This document shows, in pieces, positions 1-7,056 of a stretch of 12,817 nt of DNA. The stretch lies in contig CAKVBA010000066.1 of the NCBI GenBank assembly GCA_934725305.1, positions 1 through 12,817 of the forward strand, read 5' to 3'. Origin of the DNA: an uncultured Parabacteroides sp. (GTDB lineage Bacteria; Bacteroidota; Bacteroidia; Bacteroidales; Tannerellaceae). The notes under the pieces are model-generated. The model saw only the letters and a list, made by a program, of their open reading frames with translations, was not told the DNA's origin and did no database searches. Made by a program: the position numbers and the translations under genes. The number at the start of each line of letters is the position of its first letter. Position 1 is the stretch's first letter.

Positions 1-21
1 CATAAGTTTTATTTTTGGGTA

Positions 22-29
22 CAAAGATA
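22..29 (-). promoter_or_regulatory. Candidate -7 promoter box for a gene left of the window
   Basis: Read on the minus strand, the sequence is TATCTTTG, a full match to the Bacteroidetes -7 consensus TAnnTTTG. There is no good TTG element 19 bp upstream, only a T-rich stretch. Transcription would run leftwards off the window edge, so the gene served is not visible. The box lies beyond the rpoD terminator, which fits a separate downstream unit on the same strand. Confidence 0.45.
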
Positions 30-142
30 CTGGACGAAGAGATTGCAGAAAATACGTACTTTACCGGAGGCTTACATTTGTTCCGTTGTTTCCATTCCAA
101 GATACATTTTAACCCTTTACAAAAATCATCACTTAATGATAT

Positions 143-176
143 AAAAAAACTCCCTGTCCTTCACAGAAAGGGAGTT
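143..176 (-). terminator. Rho-independent terminator of rpoD
   Basis: The arms AACTCCCT (148-155) and AGGGAGTT (169-176) form an 8-bp stem. On the minus strand the stem is followed by a run of seven T (the A-run at 143-149). It lies about 28 bp past the rpoD stop codon. There is no T-run on the plus side, so it works for leftward transcription only. Confidence 0.85.
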
Positions 177-203
177 CCTTAGGCCTCTTTCCAACAAGAA
201 AGA

Positions 204-1064
204 TCAGCCTAAATAGGATTTGAGTAACTTGCTACGAGTTCCTTGTCTCAATCTTCTAATCGCTTTTTCCTTGATCTGGCGGACACGCTCTCTTGTAAGG
301 CCAAATTTGTCGCCAATCTCTTCCAATGTCATTTCCTGACAGCCAATACCGAAAAACATTTTGATAATCTCACACTCTCTTTCGGTTAAAGTAGCAAGCG
401 CTCGATCAATTTCTTTTGCCAACGACTCGTTCATCAACGACCGGTCTGCGATAGGTGCGTCATCGTTCACCAAGACATCCAAAAGACTGTTGTCTTCGCC
501 CTCTACAAACGGAGCATCTACTGAGATATGACGTCCCGACACCTTCAATGTGTCTGAAATCTTATCTACAGGAATATCCAGTTCGTCTGCCAACTCTTCC
601 GGAGACGGTCTGCGCTCGTTCTCTTGCTCAAACTTTGAAAAGGCTTTGCTGATCTTGTTCAGCGAACCCACCTGATTCAAAGGAAGACGAACAATTCGTG
701 ACTGCTCGGCCAAAGCCTGCAGAATAGATTGACGAATCCACCATACAGCATAGGAAATAAATTTAAAGCCCCTTGTCTCGTCAAACTTCTCTGCTGCCTT
801 AATCAGACCCAGGTTTCCTTCATTGATAAGGTCAGGTAAACTCAGACCCTGGTTCTGATACTGCTTTGCTACAGAAACGACGAAACGGAGGTTTGCCCTT
901 GTCAACTTCTCCAAAGCTCTACGGTCACCTCTTTTAATTGCCTGTGCCAATTCCACCTCTTCTTCTACTGTAATAAGATCTTCACGACCGATTTCCTGAA
1001 GATACTTATCCAATGAAGCACTTTCACGGTTGGTAATGGACTTCGTGATTTTAAGTTGTCTCAT
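204..1064 (-). CDS. rpoD: Primary sigma factor RpoD/SigA (Bacteroidetes short form)
   Basis: This is the housekeeping sigma-70 subunit that directs RNA polymerase to most promoters. At 286 aa it lacks the long region 1.1 and non-conserved insert of proteobacterial RpoD, as is usual for Bacteroidetes. Region 1.2 is near residues 17-26 ([10 protein letters not shown]). Region 2 spans about 50-122, with the core-binding and -10-reading stretch [19 protein letters not shown] followed by [15 protein letters not shown]. Region 3 follows from about 130 to 205. Region 4.2 is a helix-turn-helix near 246-273 ([20 protein letters not shown]). The ATG start gives [10 protein letters not shown], the standard N-terminus of this group, and the stop is TGA. 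Its promoter and terminator are both visible, so it is probably a single-gene unit. In this phylum the enzyme reads TTTG near -33 and TAnnTTTG near -7, matching the promoters seen across this window. Confidence 0.97.
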   Translation of the reverse strand: MRQLKITKSITNRESASLDKYLQEIGREDLITVEEEVELAQAIKRGDRRALEKLTRANLRFVVSVAKQYQNQGLSLPDLINEGNLGLIKAAEKFDETRGFKFISYAVWWIRQSILQALAEQSRIVRLPLNQVGSLNKISKAFSKFEQENERRPSPEELADELDIPVDKISDTLKVSGRHISVDAPFVEGEDNSLLDVLVNDDAPIADRSLMNESLAKEIDRALATLTERECEIIKMFFGIGCQEMTLEEIGDKFGLTRERVRQIKEKAIRRLRQGTRSKLLKSYLG

Positions 1065-1093
1065 TTAATTCATCTAATTGAGAATATGAATTG

Positions 1094-1101
1094 CAAAGAT
1101 A
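1094..1101 (-). promoter_or_regulatory. rpoD -7 promoter box
   Basis: The minus strand reads TATCTTTG followed by C, a full match to TAnnTTTG. It ends 29 bp before the rpoD ATG, implying a leader of roughly 22 nt. The -33 region is only a T-rich stretch near 1114-1122, which is also the U-tract of the upstream gene's terminator. Confidence 0.65.
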
Positions 1102-1112
1102 AGAATTATTGT

Positions 1113-1151
1113 ATAAAAAAATTGGCTGAATACAATAAGCATTCAGCCAAT
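1113..1151 (-). terminator. Rho-independent terminator of the HtrA-type protease gene
   Basis: A perfect 11-bp inverted repeat (ATTGGCTGAAT at 1121-1131, ATTCAGCCAAT at 1141-1151) encloses a 9-nt loop. On the minus strand it is followed by TTTTTTATAC. It lies about 40 bp past the protease stop codon. Its U-tract occupies the expected -33 region of the rpoD promoter, so one gene's end and the next gene's start share sequence. Confidence 0.9.
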
Positions 1152-1189
1152 TACGAACCTTTAACGTTATTTTGTATTAAATGAGCAAT

Positions 1190-2719
1190 TTATTCGGATA
1201 AATCAATTGCATAATACTTAGTTCGGCCGTTTGGATAGAATCCTTTAATAAACAGGCCTTGATCTTCAGAGCGTCCTTGCAGGATTGTATCGACAATTCG
1301 TTCCAAATCTTCGGGAGCCGAAATCTTCTGATTATTGACAATCATGATTACAAATCCCTTCTTGATACCGGCATCTTTCAGCTTGCCCGACGTTACGCCT
1401 GTCACCTCAATACCATAGCTTACGCCCAAAGCTCGTTTCTGCTTGTCTGACAACACCTGGAAAGCGGCTCCCAACACTTCGGTTGAATCTCCACCTTTAA
1501 CCACCTTGGTGCTTCCCTGAGCGTTACGCAGTTCTACGACAAACTTCTTGGCACTTCCCTTGCGATCGATTGTCAATTCCACCTTGTCACCCGGACGATA
1601 CTTGCTGATCTGTTCCTGCAATGCACTTGCCGATTTTACCTTGGTGCCATTAACTGCCACAATAACGTCGCCCTTCTCAACACCTGCCTCTTTCGCTGTG
1701 CTGCGTTCTGCAAATCCACCTACATACGCGCCTGAAAGTGCCTTGATTGAAGCCTTCTCTTCGTCAGTTACATTCTGGGTATCCTGAATCAACACACCCA
1801 AAACGGCACGCTGCACGGTTCCATACTGCTTCAAGTCGTTAGCCACCTTACCGGCGATGCTGATAGGTACGGCAAATGAATAACCGGCAAAATTGCCTGT
1901 CTCTGAATAGATGGCCGTATTGATACCAACCAATTCGCCCTTGGTATTGACCAAAGCTCCACCACTATTGCCCGGATTCACGGCTGCATCAGTCTGTATA
2001 AAGGATTCAATCTTACTACGATCTCGTCCGCCTGCACCGATGTTTCCACGGCTCTTGGCACTAACGATACCGGCTGTTACCGTTGAAGTCAGGTTAAACG
2101 GATTACCGACGGCCAACACCCATTCGCCCACTTTCAGCTTTTCAGAGTCGCCGAAAGGAATGGTCGGCAGATCGTTTGCCTCAATCTTAATCAAAGCAAT
2201 ATCAGTCGTGGGATCGGCACCAATCACCTTGGCCGGGAACTTTCTGTTATCATTGAGCGTCACCTCCAACTCGTCAGCACCGTCAATCACATGGTTGTTT
2301 GTGATAATGTAGCCATCGGTTGAGATGATAACACCCGAACCGGCTCCCACTTTGGGCTGAGGCTGCGGACGCTGGAATCCTCGACCGCCAAAACCGAAGA
2401 AATATTCAAAAGGATCGATATACTGCTGATCATTGCCATAGCCATTCTTTACATTGGCTGTAGCCTTGATGTGTACCACGCCATGAACGGCATTCTCGGC
2501 AGCCACGGTAAAATCTATATGCTCAGCTGCTGCGGCTGCACTGTAATTGGTCAGCCGAAAAGGTTGCTTAAAGGTATTCTCAACAGTGCCTGTTGCCAAG
2601 TTCTCAGACTCACTTCGTTGGTTCAACAGATAAGCTCCTGTTCCTACTGTCACACCTGAACTGATTGCTGCTACAAGAGCTACTCCAAGAACATTTTTCC
2701 AAATAGTTTTCATACGCAT
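1190..2719 (-). CDS. Periplasmic serine protease, DegP/DegQ (HtrA) family
   Basis: This HtrA-type protease/chaperone degrades or holds misfolded envelope proteins in the periplasm. Residues 1-9 are basic and 10-32 form a hydrophobic segment that serves as a signal peptide or membrane anchor. The trypsin-like domain spans about 75-290, with a catalytic triad of His143 (TNNHVIDGADE), Asp173 (TTDIALIK) and Ser252 (NPGNSGGAL). A Gly/Phe/Gln-rich loop near 100-122 fits the regulatory LA loop. Two PDZ domains follow, about 305-395 and 420-500, giving 509 aa, the DegP/DegQ layout rather than single-PDZ DegS. The ATG at 2719 gives MRMKTIW; an in-frame ATG two codons later is equally possible. It has its own terminator before rpoD. 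DegP and DegQ cannot be told apart from sequence alone, so no symbol is given. Confidence 0.95.
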   Translation of the reverse strand: MRMKTIWKNVLGVALVAAISSGVTVGTGAYLLNQRSESENLATGTVENTFKQPFRLTNYSAAAAAEHIDFTVAAENAVHGVVHIKATANVKNGYGNDQQYIDPFEYFFGFGGRGFQRPQPQPKVGAGSGVIISTDGYIITNNHVIDGADELEVTLNDNRKFPAKVIGADPTTDIALIKIEANDLPTIPFGDSEKLKVGEWVLAVGNPFNLTSTVTAGIVSAKSRGNIGAGGRDRSKIESFIQTDAAVNPGNSGGALVNTKGELVGINTAIYSETGNFAGYSFAVPISIAGKVANDLKQYGTVQRAVLGVLIQDTQNVTDEEKASIKALSGAYVGGFAERSTAKEAGVEKGDVIVAVNGTKVKSASALQEQISKYRPGDKVELTIDRKGSAKKFVVELRNAQGSTKVVKGGDSTEVLGAAFQVLSDKQKRALGVSYGIEVTGVTSGKLKDAGIKKGFVIMIVNNQKISAPEDLERIVDTILQGRSEDQGLFIKGFYPNGRTKYYAIDLSE

Positions 2720-2760
2720 ACTATTTAATTGAACACTTAATTTTAACAGTTTTCTTACGA

Positions 2761-2768
2761 CAAAGAAA
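2761..2768 (-). promoter_or_regulatory. Weak candidate -7 box for the protease gene
   Basis: The minus strand reads TTTCTTTG, one mismatch from TAnnTTTG, about 41 bp before the protease ATG. There is no clear TTG 19 bp upstream. The position is right for a promoter but the match is marginal, and an alternative sigma factor or a distant promoter is possible. Confidence 0.3.
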
Positions 2769-2854
2769 ACTCAAAAAACGTACGGATATTTCATTTGGCA
2801 CTCTTTTTTTATCACTTTTAACGGGCTTATCCTATGGGTTAACCGCGCTTAACA

Positions 2855-2875
2855 GTACTTTGTATTACAAAGTAC
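2855..2875. promoter_or_regulatory. Perfect 21-bp palindrome, candidate operator
   Basis: The half-site GTACTTTGTA and its exact reverse complement are separated by a single T, giving a perfect 10+1+10 palindrome. It lies about 136 bp upstream of the protease ATG and about 195 bp past the guaD stop. Short spacing and perfect symmetry fit binding by a dimeric regulator. It is not followed by a T-run, and a 1-nt loop could not form a normal RNA hairpin, so a terminator is unlikely. The regulator is not in the window. Confidence 0.5.
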
Positions 2876-3069
2876 CTTTTTAACAGTCAAGACCTGACAA
2901 ACAGACACATATTTCCCTGGGCAGTGTGTCATAATTGCAAACCTCTGCGCCACTTTCGGCATCCTGACTCCGTGTCATACCCGTTGTATTCATCATAACG
3001 CACCGTTCTCAACCGTCGTTTTTTTAGGTTAAACATCCGTCATAAGTTCAATGCTTAAAGGCCTCAAGC

Positions 3070-3537
3070 TCAATACTCCACCTTGTCACACTTGTCCATC
3101 CACGCCTGGAATGCCCGGATTGCCTCATCGCGCAACAACACCTCAGATGGCAGCTTGCGCCGGTCGGGCGTCAGCTCTATCTCGTCATAGATAAAAGAAT
3201 CGTCAAAACCTATATCTTTAGCATCGGTCTTGTTGTTGGCATAATACATTTTATCCAAGTGCGCCCAATAGATAGCGCCCAAGCACATAGGACAAGGTTC
3301 ACACGAGGTGTAGATTTCGCATCCGCTCAAATTAAAAGTATTGAGCTTGGCACAAGCAGCCCGAATAGCACTCACCTCGGCATGGGCAGTTGGGTCACAT
3401 TGTGAAGTCACCCGATTCACTCCGGTTGCAATGATTTCACCCTCTTTAGCAATGACTGCGCCAAAAGGTCCACCACCGTTTTTTACATTCTCAATGGAAA
3501 GTTCTATCGCTTTCCGCATCAATTCTTCTTTCTTCAT
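3070..3537 (-). CDS. guaD: Guanine deaminase (cytidine-deaminase fold)
   Basis: Predicted to hydrolyse guanine to xanthine and ammonia in the cytoplasm, a purine salvage/catabolism step. At 155 aa it closely follows the small bacterial guanine deaminase family typified by Bacillus subtilis GuaD. Zinc ligands are His52, with Glu54 as proton shuttle (TAHAEVSAIR), plus Cys82 and Cys85 (CEPCPMCLGAIYWA). Two features separate it from tRNA adenosine deaminase TadA: the GFDDSFIYDEI stretch (110-120) with its conserved Asp pair, and the C-terminal FQAW...EY ending in Tyr155. In B. subtilis GuaD the equivalent Asp and C-terminal Tyr contribute to the domain-swapped active site. The ATG start gives MKKEEL; the stop is TGA. 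No purine gene is adjacent. The family call is very secure; guanine rather than another purine as substrate is likely but inferred. Confidence 0.88.
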   Translation of the reverse strand: MKKEELMRKAIELSIENVKNGGGPFGAVIAKEGEIIATGVNRVTSQCDPTAHAEVSAIRAACAKLNTFNLSGCEIYTSCEPCPMCLGAIYWAHLDKMYYANNKTDAKDIGFDDSFIYDEIELTPDRRKLPSEVLLRDEAIRAFQAWMDKCDKVEY

Positions 3538-4322
3538 AATGCAATGCTTTTATCATAATATCCCGCCGGCAAAATCAACTATACGCCTGTTCAATCCTAC
3601 CAACGGCCTCTTTTTTACTCCGCCCAAACAATGTATATCTACCTGTTCTTTTAACGACATAGTTCTCTGTACAGGTGCAAGATATCCAATTCTTTAGTCT
3701 AGTACAAATATAGCATGTGATTCCTATTTTCCAAGATATAGATCTATTATTTGAGCCATCTTATCCAAAAGACAGAATTATGCGTGTGCATATATTGGTC
3801 ACTTTTATTGTAACTATTGTACTTTACAATAAAAAGAAAAAATATATGGTAACTGAGCATTTCGATATGCAGCCAAAGGACTTTTCAAAGACTGCAGATA
3901 GAACATTGATAGTTAATGTTCATAGCATTTCAAAACTAATTATTGATTACACTTCATCCTGTACTTACAAAGCTACCAAATTCTACAGAAATCAAAGCAT
4001 GATTGTTCAAATATTTGGAGGTAAAAATGAAGACCCATCACCTTAAAACACCATTTTAACGCTGTTTAAAACGTGTTTCTGTCCGAAGAAAAAGAAGAAA
4101 ATCCTCATACAATTCTTAAACCCAAATCAGTCATTAGAAGTGTAATAATCCGGTAGTAAAGGTTGTCTCGACATGCTGCCTATAACCATCGGAGAGATAG
4201 TTATTGTATTTTTGTTCGGATTATTATTTGCTAAAATCGGTAACGGATTCGGCAGAAACGACGGGCAACTTCGCCAGACTTGACGGACGAATCTGTCTCG
4301 GCCCAAACACCCTGAAAAAAGG
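3538..4322. other. Long intergenic region upstream of guaD, no convincing gene
   Basis: About 785 bp between guaD and the 22-bp repeat array. The part nearest guaD is its promoter and a leader of about 160 nt. From about 3715 to 4060 the DNA is noticeably A/T-rich. A rightward open frame there has its first ATG at 3780 and ends at 4046 (88 codons). It is rich in Ile, Lys and rare-looking codons, and I recognise no family in it; it may be a decayed remnant or chance. A 36-codon frame at 4173-4283 encodes a hydrophobic peptide. I do not annotate either as a gene. Confidence 0.5.
3705..3734 (-). promoter_or_regulatory. guaD promoter (TTG-N19-TATATTTG)
   Basis: On the minus strand TTG (3732-3734) is followed by exactly 19 bp and then TATATTTG (3705-3712), matching the Bacteroidetes -33/-7 arrangement. 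The pfp promoter has the same -7 box and the same spacing. The predicted start leaves a leader of about 160 nt before the guaD ATG. A closer promoter is not obvious. Confidence 0.65.
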
Positions 4323-4498
4323 GGCTATAGCCTATCTTTCAATAGTCTATAGAGTTTTTGGAAAAAGGGTATAGACTTTTTCAAAAAAGGGTAGGGACTT
4401 TTTTGAAAATGGATAGGCACTCCGTTGAAATTGGGTAGGCACTCCGTTCGGATTGGATAGGCACCCATTTTTGACGGAGTAACTACTCCTTTTTGACC
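4323..4498. repeat. Degenerate 22-bp tandem repeat array (about 8 units)
   Basis: Eight consecutive 22-bp blocks begin at 4323, 4345, 4367, 4389, 4411, 4433, 4455 and 4477. A ninth weak block may follow to 4520. Most start with GGRTA and share a core like TAGGCACTCCGTT or its T-rich form TAGACTTTTTC, then an A/T-rich tail. Blocks at 4411, 4433 and 4455 are the most alike; the outer ones are diverged. The first contains the perfect palindrome GGCTATAGCC. There are no unique spacers, so it is not a CRISPR array, and 22 is not a multiple of 3, so it does not encode a peptide repeat. It lies just downstream of ogt and would be in its 3' transcript if that reads through. Confidence 0.8.
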
Positions 4499-4555
4499 GG
4501 ATTAGTAGTCTCTCGTCTGCCTGTTGGCTTATTGTATTTTTATGGATGAGGTAAA

Positions 4556-5065
4556 TTAAGATTCTAAACGAAGCAACCGGCTCTTTGCGGCAAGTCCACC
4601 GGCATATCCCACCAGACAACCATCTGAACCAATCACCCGATGGCAAGGTACAAAAACAGACAACGCATTGGCCCTATTAGCCGTAGCCACAGCTCGTATC
4701 GCTTTCGGACAACCAATCTGCATGGCCAACTCTTTATAAGAGCGTGTTTCTCCGTAAGGAATGGTCAACAGAGCTATCCAAACCTGTTGCTGAAAAGCCG
4801 TACCCACGAAAAGAAGAGGAAGATCAAACGACTTGCGAAGACCGGCAAAATAGGCGTCCAACTGTTGCTTAGCCTCTCTTATCACCGACGACTCGCCCCA
4901 TTCATAACGGGCATTCAAGCGCCGACAGATACGACGATCGATCTGACGCCTGCGTTCTTCGTTCATCCAGTCGCACAGACACAAACGCTCCTCTAACGAC
5001 CCTAACAGCAGGTCGCCACAAGGAGAATGATATAACTCAACCAGTATGATTTGTTGCTCTTTCAT
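4556..5065 (-). CDS. ogt: Methylated-DNA--[protein]-cysteine S-methyltransferase
   Basis: Suicidal DNA repair protein that moves methyl or other alkyl groups from O6-alkylguanine (and O4-alkylthymine) in DNA to its own cysteine. Using the ATG at 5065 the product is 169 aa, MKEQQIILVE; the open frame extends four codons upstream to a GTG, but an ATG is the likelier start in this phylum. The C-terminal half has the family hallmarks: FQQQVWIALLTIPYGETRSYKELA (the start of the DNA-binding domain), then IGCPKAIRAVATANRAN with the arginine finger, then VPCHRVIGSDG. The acceptor cysteine is about residue 141 from this start. The usual Asn-Pro after the recognition helix is Asn-Ala here. There is no fused AdaA-type N-terminal domain, so it is Ogt-type rather than Ada. 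It is probably a single-gene unit. Confidence 0.93.
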   Translation of the reverse strand: MKEQQIILVELYHSPCGDLLLGSLEERLCLCDWMNEERRRQIDRRICRRLNARYEWGESSVIREAKQQLDAYFAGLRKSFDLPLLFVGTAFQQQVWIALLTIPYGETRSYKELAMQIGCPKAIRAVATANRANALSVFVPCHRVIGSDGCLVGYAGGLAAKSRLLRLES

Positions 5066-5078
5066 CGGGTTTGCCACG

Positions 5079-5086
5079 CAAATACA
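5079..5086 (-). promoter_or_regulatory. Weak candidate -7 box for ogt
   Basis: The minus strand reads TGTATTTG, one mismatch from TAnnTTTG, followed by C. It ends only 14 nt before the chosen ATG, so the leader would be very short. If it is the promoter, the upstream GTG codon at 5075-5077 would lie at or before the transcript start, supporting the ATG at 5065. Confidence 0.3.
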
Positions 5087-5103
5087 AACAAATACTGAAA
5101 AAC

Positions 5104-5142
5104 AAAAAGGGCTGCATCTATATAGAAATCTGACGCAGCCCC
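5104..5142 (-). terminator. Rho-independent terminator of pfp
   Basis: The stem arms GGGCTGC (5109-5115) and GCAGCCC (5135-5141) form a G/C-rich hairpin. On the minus strand it is followed by TTTTTG. It starts about 30 bp past the pfp stop and separates pfp from ogt. Confidence 0.85.
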
Positions 5143-5170
5143 TTTATGATAATCTAATTCAACTTTTCAA

Positions 5171-6817
5171 TTACTTAGCCAATTCCAATTGCAAAGTCTT
5201 AGTCGGCTGATCGCATACCTCTGTCGGACCAAAGTACTGGATCGGACCCGGATAAACATAGCTTGTTGTCAAAGCCCATTCGTCACGTTTAGCAGCAAAT
5301 TCCTTGAAAGGAGCACCATCCAACTTAACCAATGCTTTCTGGATAACCGGTTTCATTTCGCCATTACGACGTTCCATGTTCATCATCATAGTTACAGGAA
5401 TACCACCTGCAATCCACTGATCAGCCGGAGCTGTAGTGTTACGGACAGAAGACATATAACCAGTTTTGCCAGCAGCGATCAGACAAGAAGCAGTGTAACC
5501 CAAAGAATAACAGTAGTCTGCATCGTAGTTTGACGGAGCAGCACAACGACCTTCGTAACCGAAGAAATGGTGCTGTGAAGCAAACTTACCTACATACTTA
5601 CCTTCTTCCTTCCAGTCTGCCAACTTCTTAGCAACCATTTCAGACAACAGCTTTTCAGTTTCGATCAATGAAACCTGAACGTTACCGTGCGGGTCACGAT
5701 CCAAAGACAACTGACGAGCTACGCCTTCAGGAAGAGAAGCATACAGTTCTGCGTTTTCCTTTGTCAGCTTGCTGATGATATAAGTGCGCTGAACGCTCTT
5801 CTTAATCATCTTGAATTCCTGTTCGTGCTTAGCCAGGAAGTCGTTCAATTCAGCGATCAAACGCTTCATAGCCGGAACAAATTCGATCAAACCTTCAGGA
5901 ATCAATACAGTACCGAAGTTATGACCGGCTTCAGCACGCTTAGCCACGATGTTTGCGATATAAGTTACGATATCATCCAAAGAAAGATCTCTCTCTTCAA
6001 TTTCTTCAGAGATGATACAGATATTCGGCTGTGTCTGCAATGCACATTCCAAAGCAATATGAGAAGCCGAACGACCCATCAATTTGATGAAGTGCCAATA
6101 TTTCTGAGCTGAGTTACAGTCGCGCTGGATGTTACCGATAACTTCAGAGTAAACCTTACAAGCTGTATCAAAACCGAAAGATGTTTCGATTCGATCGTTC
6201 TTCAAGTCACCGTCGATAGTCTTCGGACAACCAATCACCTGAACACCTGCATTGATTGATTTGTAATATTCAGCCAACACACAAGCGTTTGTGTTTGAGT
6301 CATCACCACCAATAATAACCAAAGCAGAGATGCCCAACTCTTTCAGGATTTCCAAACCCTTATCAAACTGTTCTTTAGTTTCCAATTTTGTACGTCCTGA
6401 ACCGATCATATCAAAACCACCTGTATTACGATATTCATCAATAATATCAGCTGTCAGTTCCATATATTTGTGATCGATCAAACCACCAGGACCCAAGATA
6501 AATCCATACAAACGAGAGTCTGCATTGTGAGCCTTAATGCCATCAAACAAACCTGCAATCACGTTATGACCACCAGGAGCCTGACCACCTGACAGGATTA
6601 CACCTACATTAATAGCCGGCAACTCTTTCTTTTCGTTTGACTTCTCGAAAGTAATAACAGGCATTCCATACGTGTTGGGGAACAATTTCTTGATATCATC
6701 TTGATCGGCTACTGATTCAGTATACTCGCCGTCAACGGCTTTTACAGCACCTTTCAGTGCAGCAGGTACCTTTGGCTGGTAAGCTGCTCTAGCAATTTGT
6801 AATGCGCTCTTTGTCAT
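5171..6817 (-). CDS. pfp: Pyrophosphate--fructose 6-phosphate 1-phosphotransferase
   Basis: Cytoplasmic glycolytic enzyme that interconverts fructose 6-phosphate and fructose 1,6-bisphosphate using pyrophosphate instead of ATP, a reversible step. At 548 aa it belongs to the long PPi-dependent PFK group shared with plant PFP beta and spirochaete enzymes, well above the roughly 320 aa of ATP-PfkA. Visible motifs are the nucleotide/PPi loop GVILSGGQAPGGHN (72-85), GGDDSNTNA (170-178) with the Asp that blocks ATP use, the catalytic PKTIDGDLKND (198-208), MGRSASHIALE (247-257), and GYEGRC for sugar binding near the C-terminal third. Lys199 after Pro and the GGDD Asp are the usual markers of PPi specificity. 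The ATG start gives MTKSALQIAR. Its promoter and terminator are both clear, so it forms a single-gene unit. Confidence 0.95.
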   Translation of the reverse strand: MTKSALQIARAAYQPKVPAALKGAVKAVDGEYTESVADQDDIKKLFPNTYGMPVITFEKSNEKKELPAINVGVILSGGQAPGGHNVIAGLFDGIKAHNADSRLYGFILGPGGLIDHKYMELTADIIDEYRNTGGFDMIGSGRTKLETKEQFDKGLEILKELGISALVIIGGDDSNTNACVLAEYYKSINAGVQVIGCPKTIDGDLKNDRIETSFGFDTACKVYSEVIGNIQRDCNSAQKYWHFIKLMGRSASHIALECALQTQPNICIISEEIEERDLSLDDIVTYIANIVAKRAEAGHNFGTVLIPEGLIEFVPAMKRLIAELNDFLAKHEQEFKMIKKSVQRTYIISKLTKENAELYASLPEGVARQLSLDRDPHGNVQVSLIETEKLLSEMVAKKLADWKEEGKYVGKFASQHHFFGYEGRCAAPSNYDADYCYSLGYTASCLIAAGKTGYMSSVRNTTAPADQWIAGGIPVTMMMNMERRNGEMKPVIQKALVKLDGAPFKEFAAKRDEWALTTSYVYPGPIQYFGPTEVCDQPTKTLQLELAK

Positions 6818-6869
6818 TTCTTAGTTGTATAATTGATATAGAAAATCTGATTTCAGTTCTATCGAGGCG

Positions 6870-6899
6870 CAAATATAGCACTTTTCTTTCACTCCTCAA
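6870..6899 (-). promoter_or_regulatory. pfp promoter (TTG-N19-TATATTTG)
   Basis: On the minus strand TTG (6897-6899, within TTTTTG) is followed by exactly 19 bp and TATATTTG (6870-6877). This is the best Bacteroidetes-type promoter in the window. It lies 53 bp before the pfp ATG, giving a leader of roughly 45 nt. Confidence 0.8.
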
Positions 6900-7020
6900 A
6901 AAGCTTATTCCGAAATATCAGAATCAAACCTCAAAAACGCCGCATCTTACCGCGTCAACAGCTCAATCAGAGGCAAGAAATAAAGATTGACAAACAATTT
7001 TCTTATGTCTAAAAAAGGCT

Positions 7021-7028
7021 TACCTTTG
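7021..7028 (+). promoter_or_regulatory. -7 box for the EamA transporter-acetyltransferase unit
   Basis: The plus strand reads TACCTTTG, a full match to TAnnTTTG, 28 bp before the transporter ATG. Upstream there is a TTTT stretch near 6998-7001 at about the right distance, but no TTG. It is divergent from the pfp promoter. Confidence 0.55.
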
Positions 7029-7056
7029 GCGCCGAATTTCAAACTCACAAAACATT

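Larger units (their letters stand above)
2720..3069. other. Intergenic region between guaD and the protease gene (350 bp)
   Basis: I see no convincing gene on either strand here. It holds a perfect 21-bp palindrome (2855-2875), the nearby smaller palindrome GGTTAACC, and a weak promoter-like box close to the protease start. No stem-loop with a T-run follows the guaD stop, so leftward read-through from guaD into the protease gene cannot be excluded. Confidence 0.6.

Noticed and set aside
3070..3537. tRNA adenosine deaminase (TadA) as the identity of the deaminase
   Set aside because: The zinc motifs are shared, but the GFDDSF segment and the C-terminal FQAW with terminal EY match the guanine deaminase group instead.
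3717..4046. 109-codon rightward open frame in the A/T-rich gap, considered as a transposase remnant
   Set aside because: It opens with GTG inside the guaD promoter region, and the first ATG is at 3780. I looked for IS4-type motifs around RIMRVHILVTFIVTIVLY but found no catalytic residues or a clear family match, so it remains only a possible decayed fragment.
4207..4214. Rightward -7 box TATTTTTG
   Set aside because: It matches TAnnTTTG by composition in a T-rich stretch, lacks a -33 TTG, and has no supported gene downstream on that strand.
4476..4494. Rightward terminator (GGAGT-AACT-ACTCC then TTTTT)
   Set aside because: The stem is only 5 bp, it falls within a 22-bp repeat unit, and there is no supported rightward gene upstream to terminate.
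4323..4498. CRISPR array
   Set aside because: Repeats are contiguous with no unique spacers, unit length is constant at 22 bp with degenerate sequence throughout, and there are no cas genes in the window.
4347..4646. 99-codon leftward open frame overlapping the ogt 3' end and the 22-bp repeats
   Set aside because: Its first part is an alternate frame of ogt and the rest is translated tandem repeat with no conserved period in amino acids, since 22 is not a multiple of 3. No start context or family was recognisable.
5066..5077. GTG at 5075-5077 as the ogt start codon
   Set aside because: The ATG four codons in is a better start, GTG starts are uncommon in this phylum, and the GTG would be almost at the predicted transcript start.
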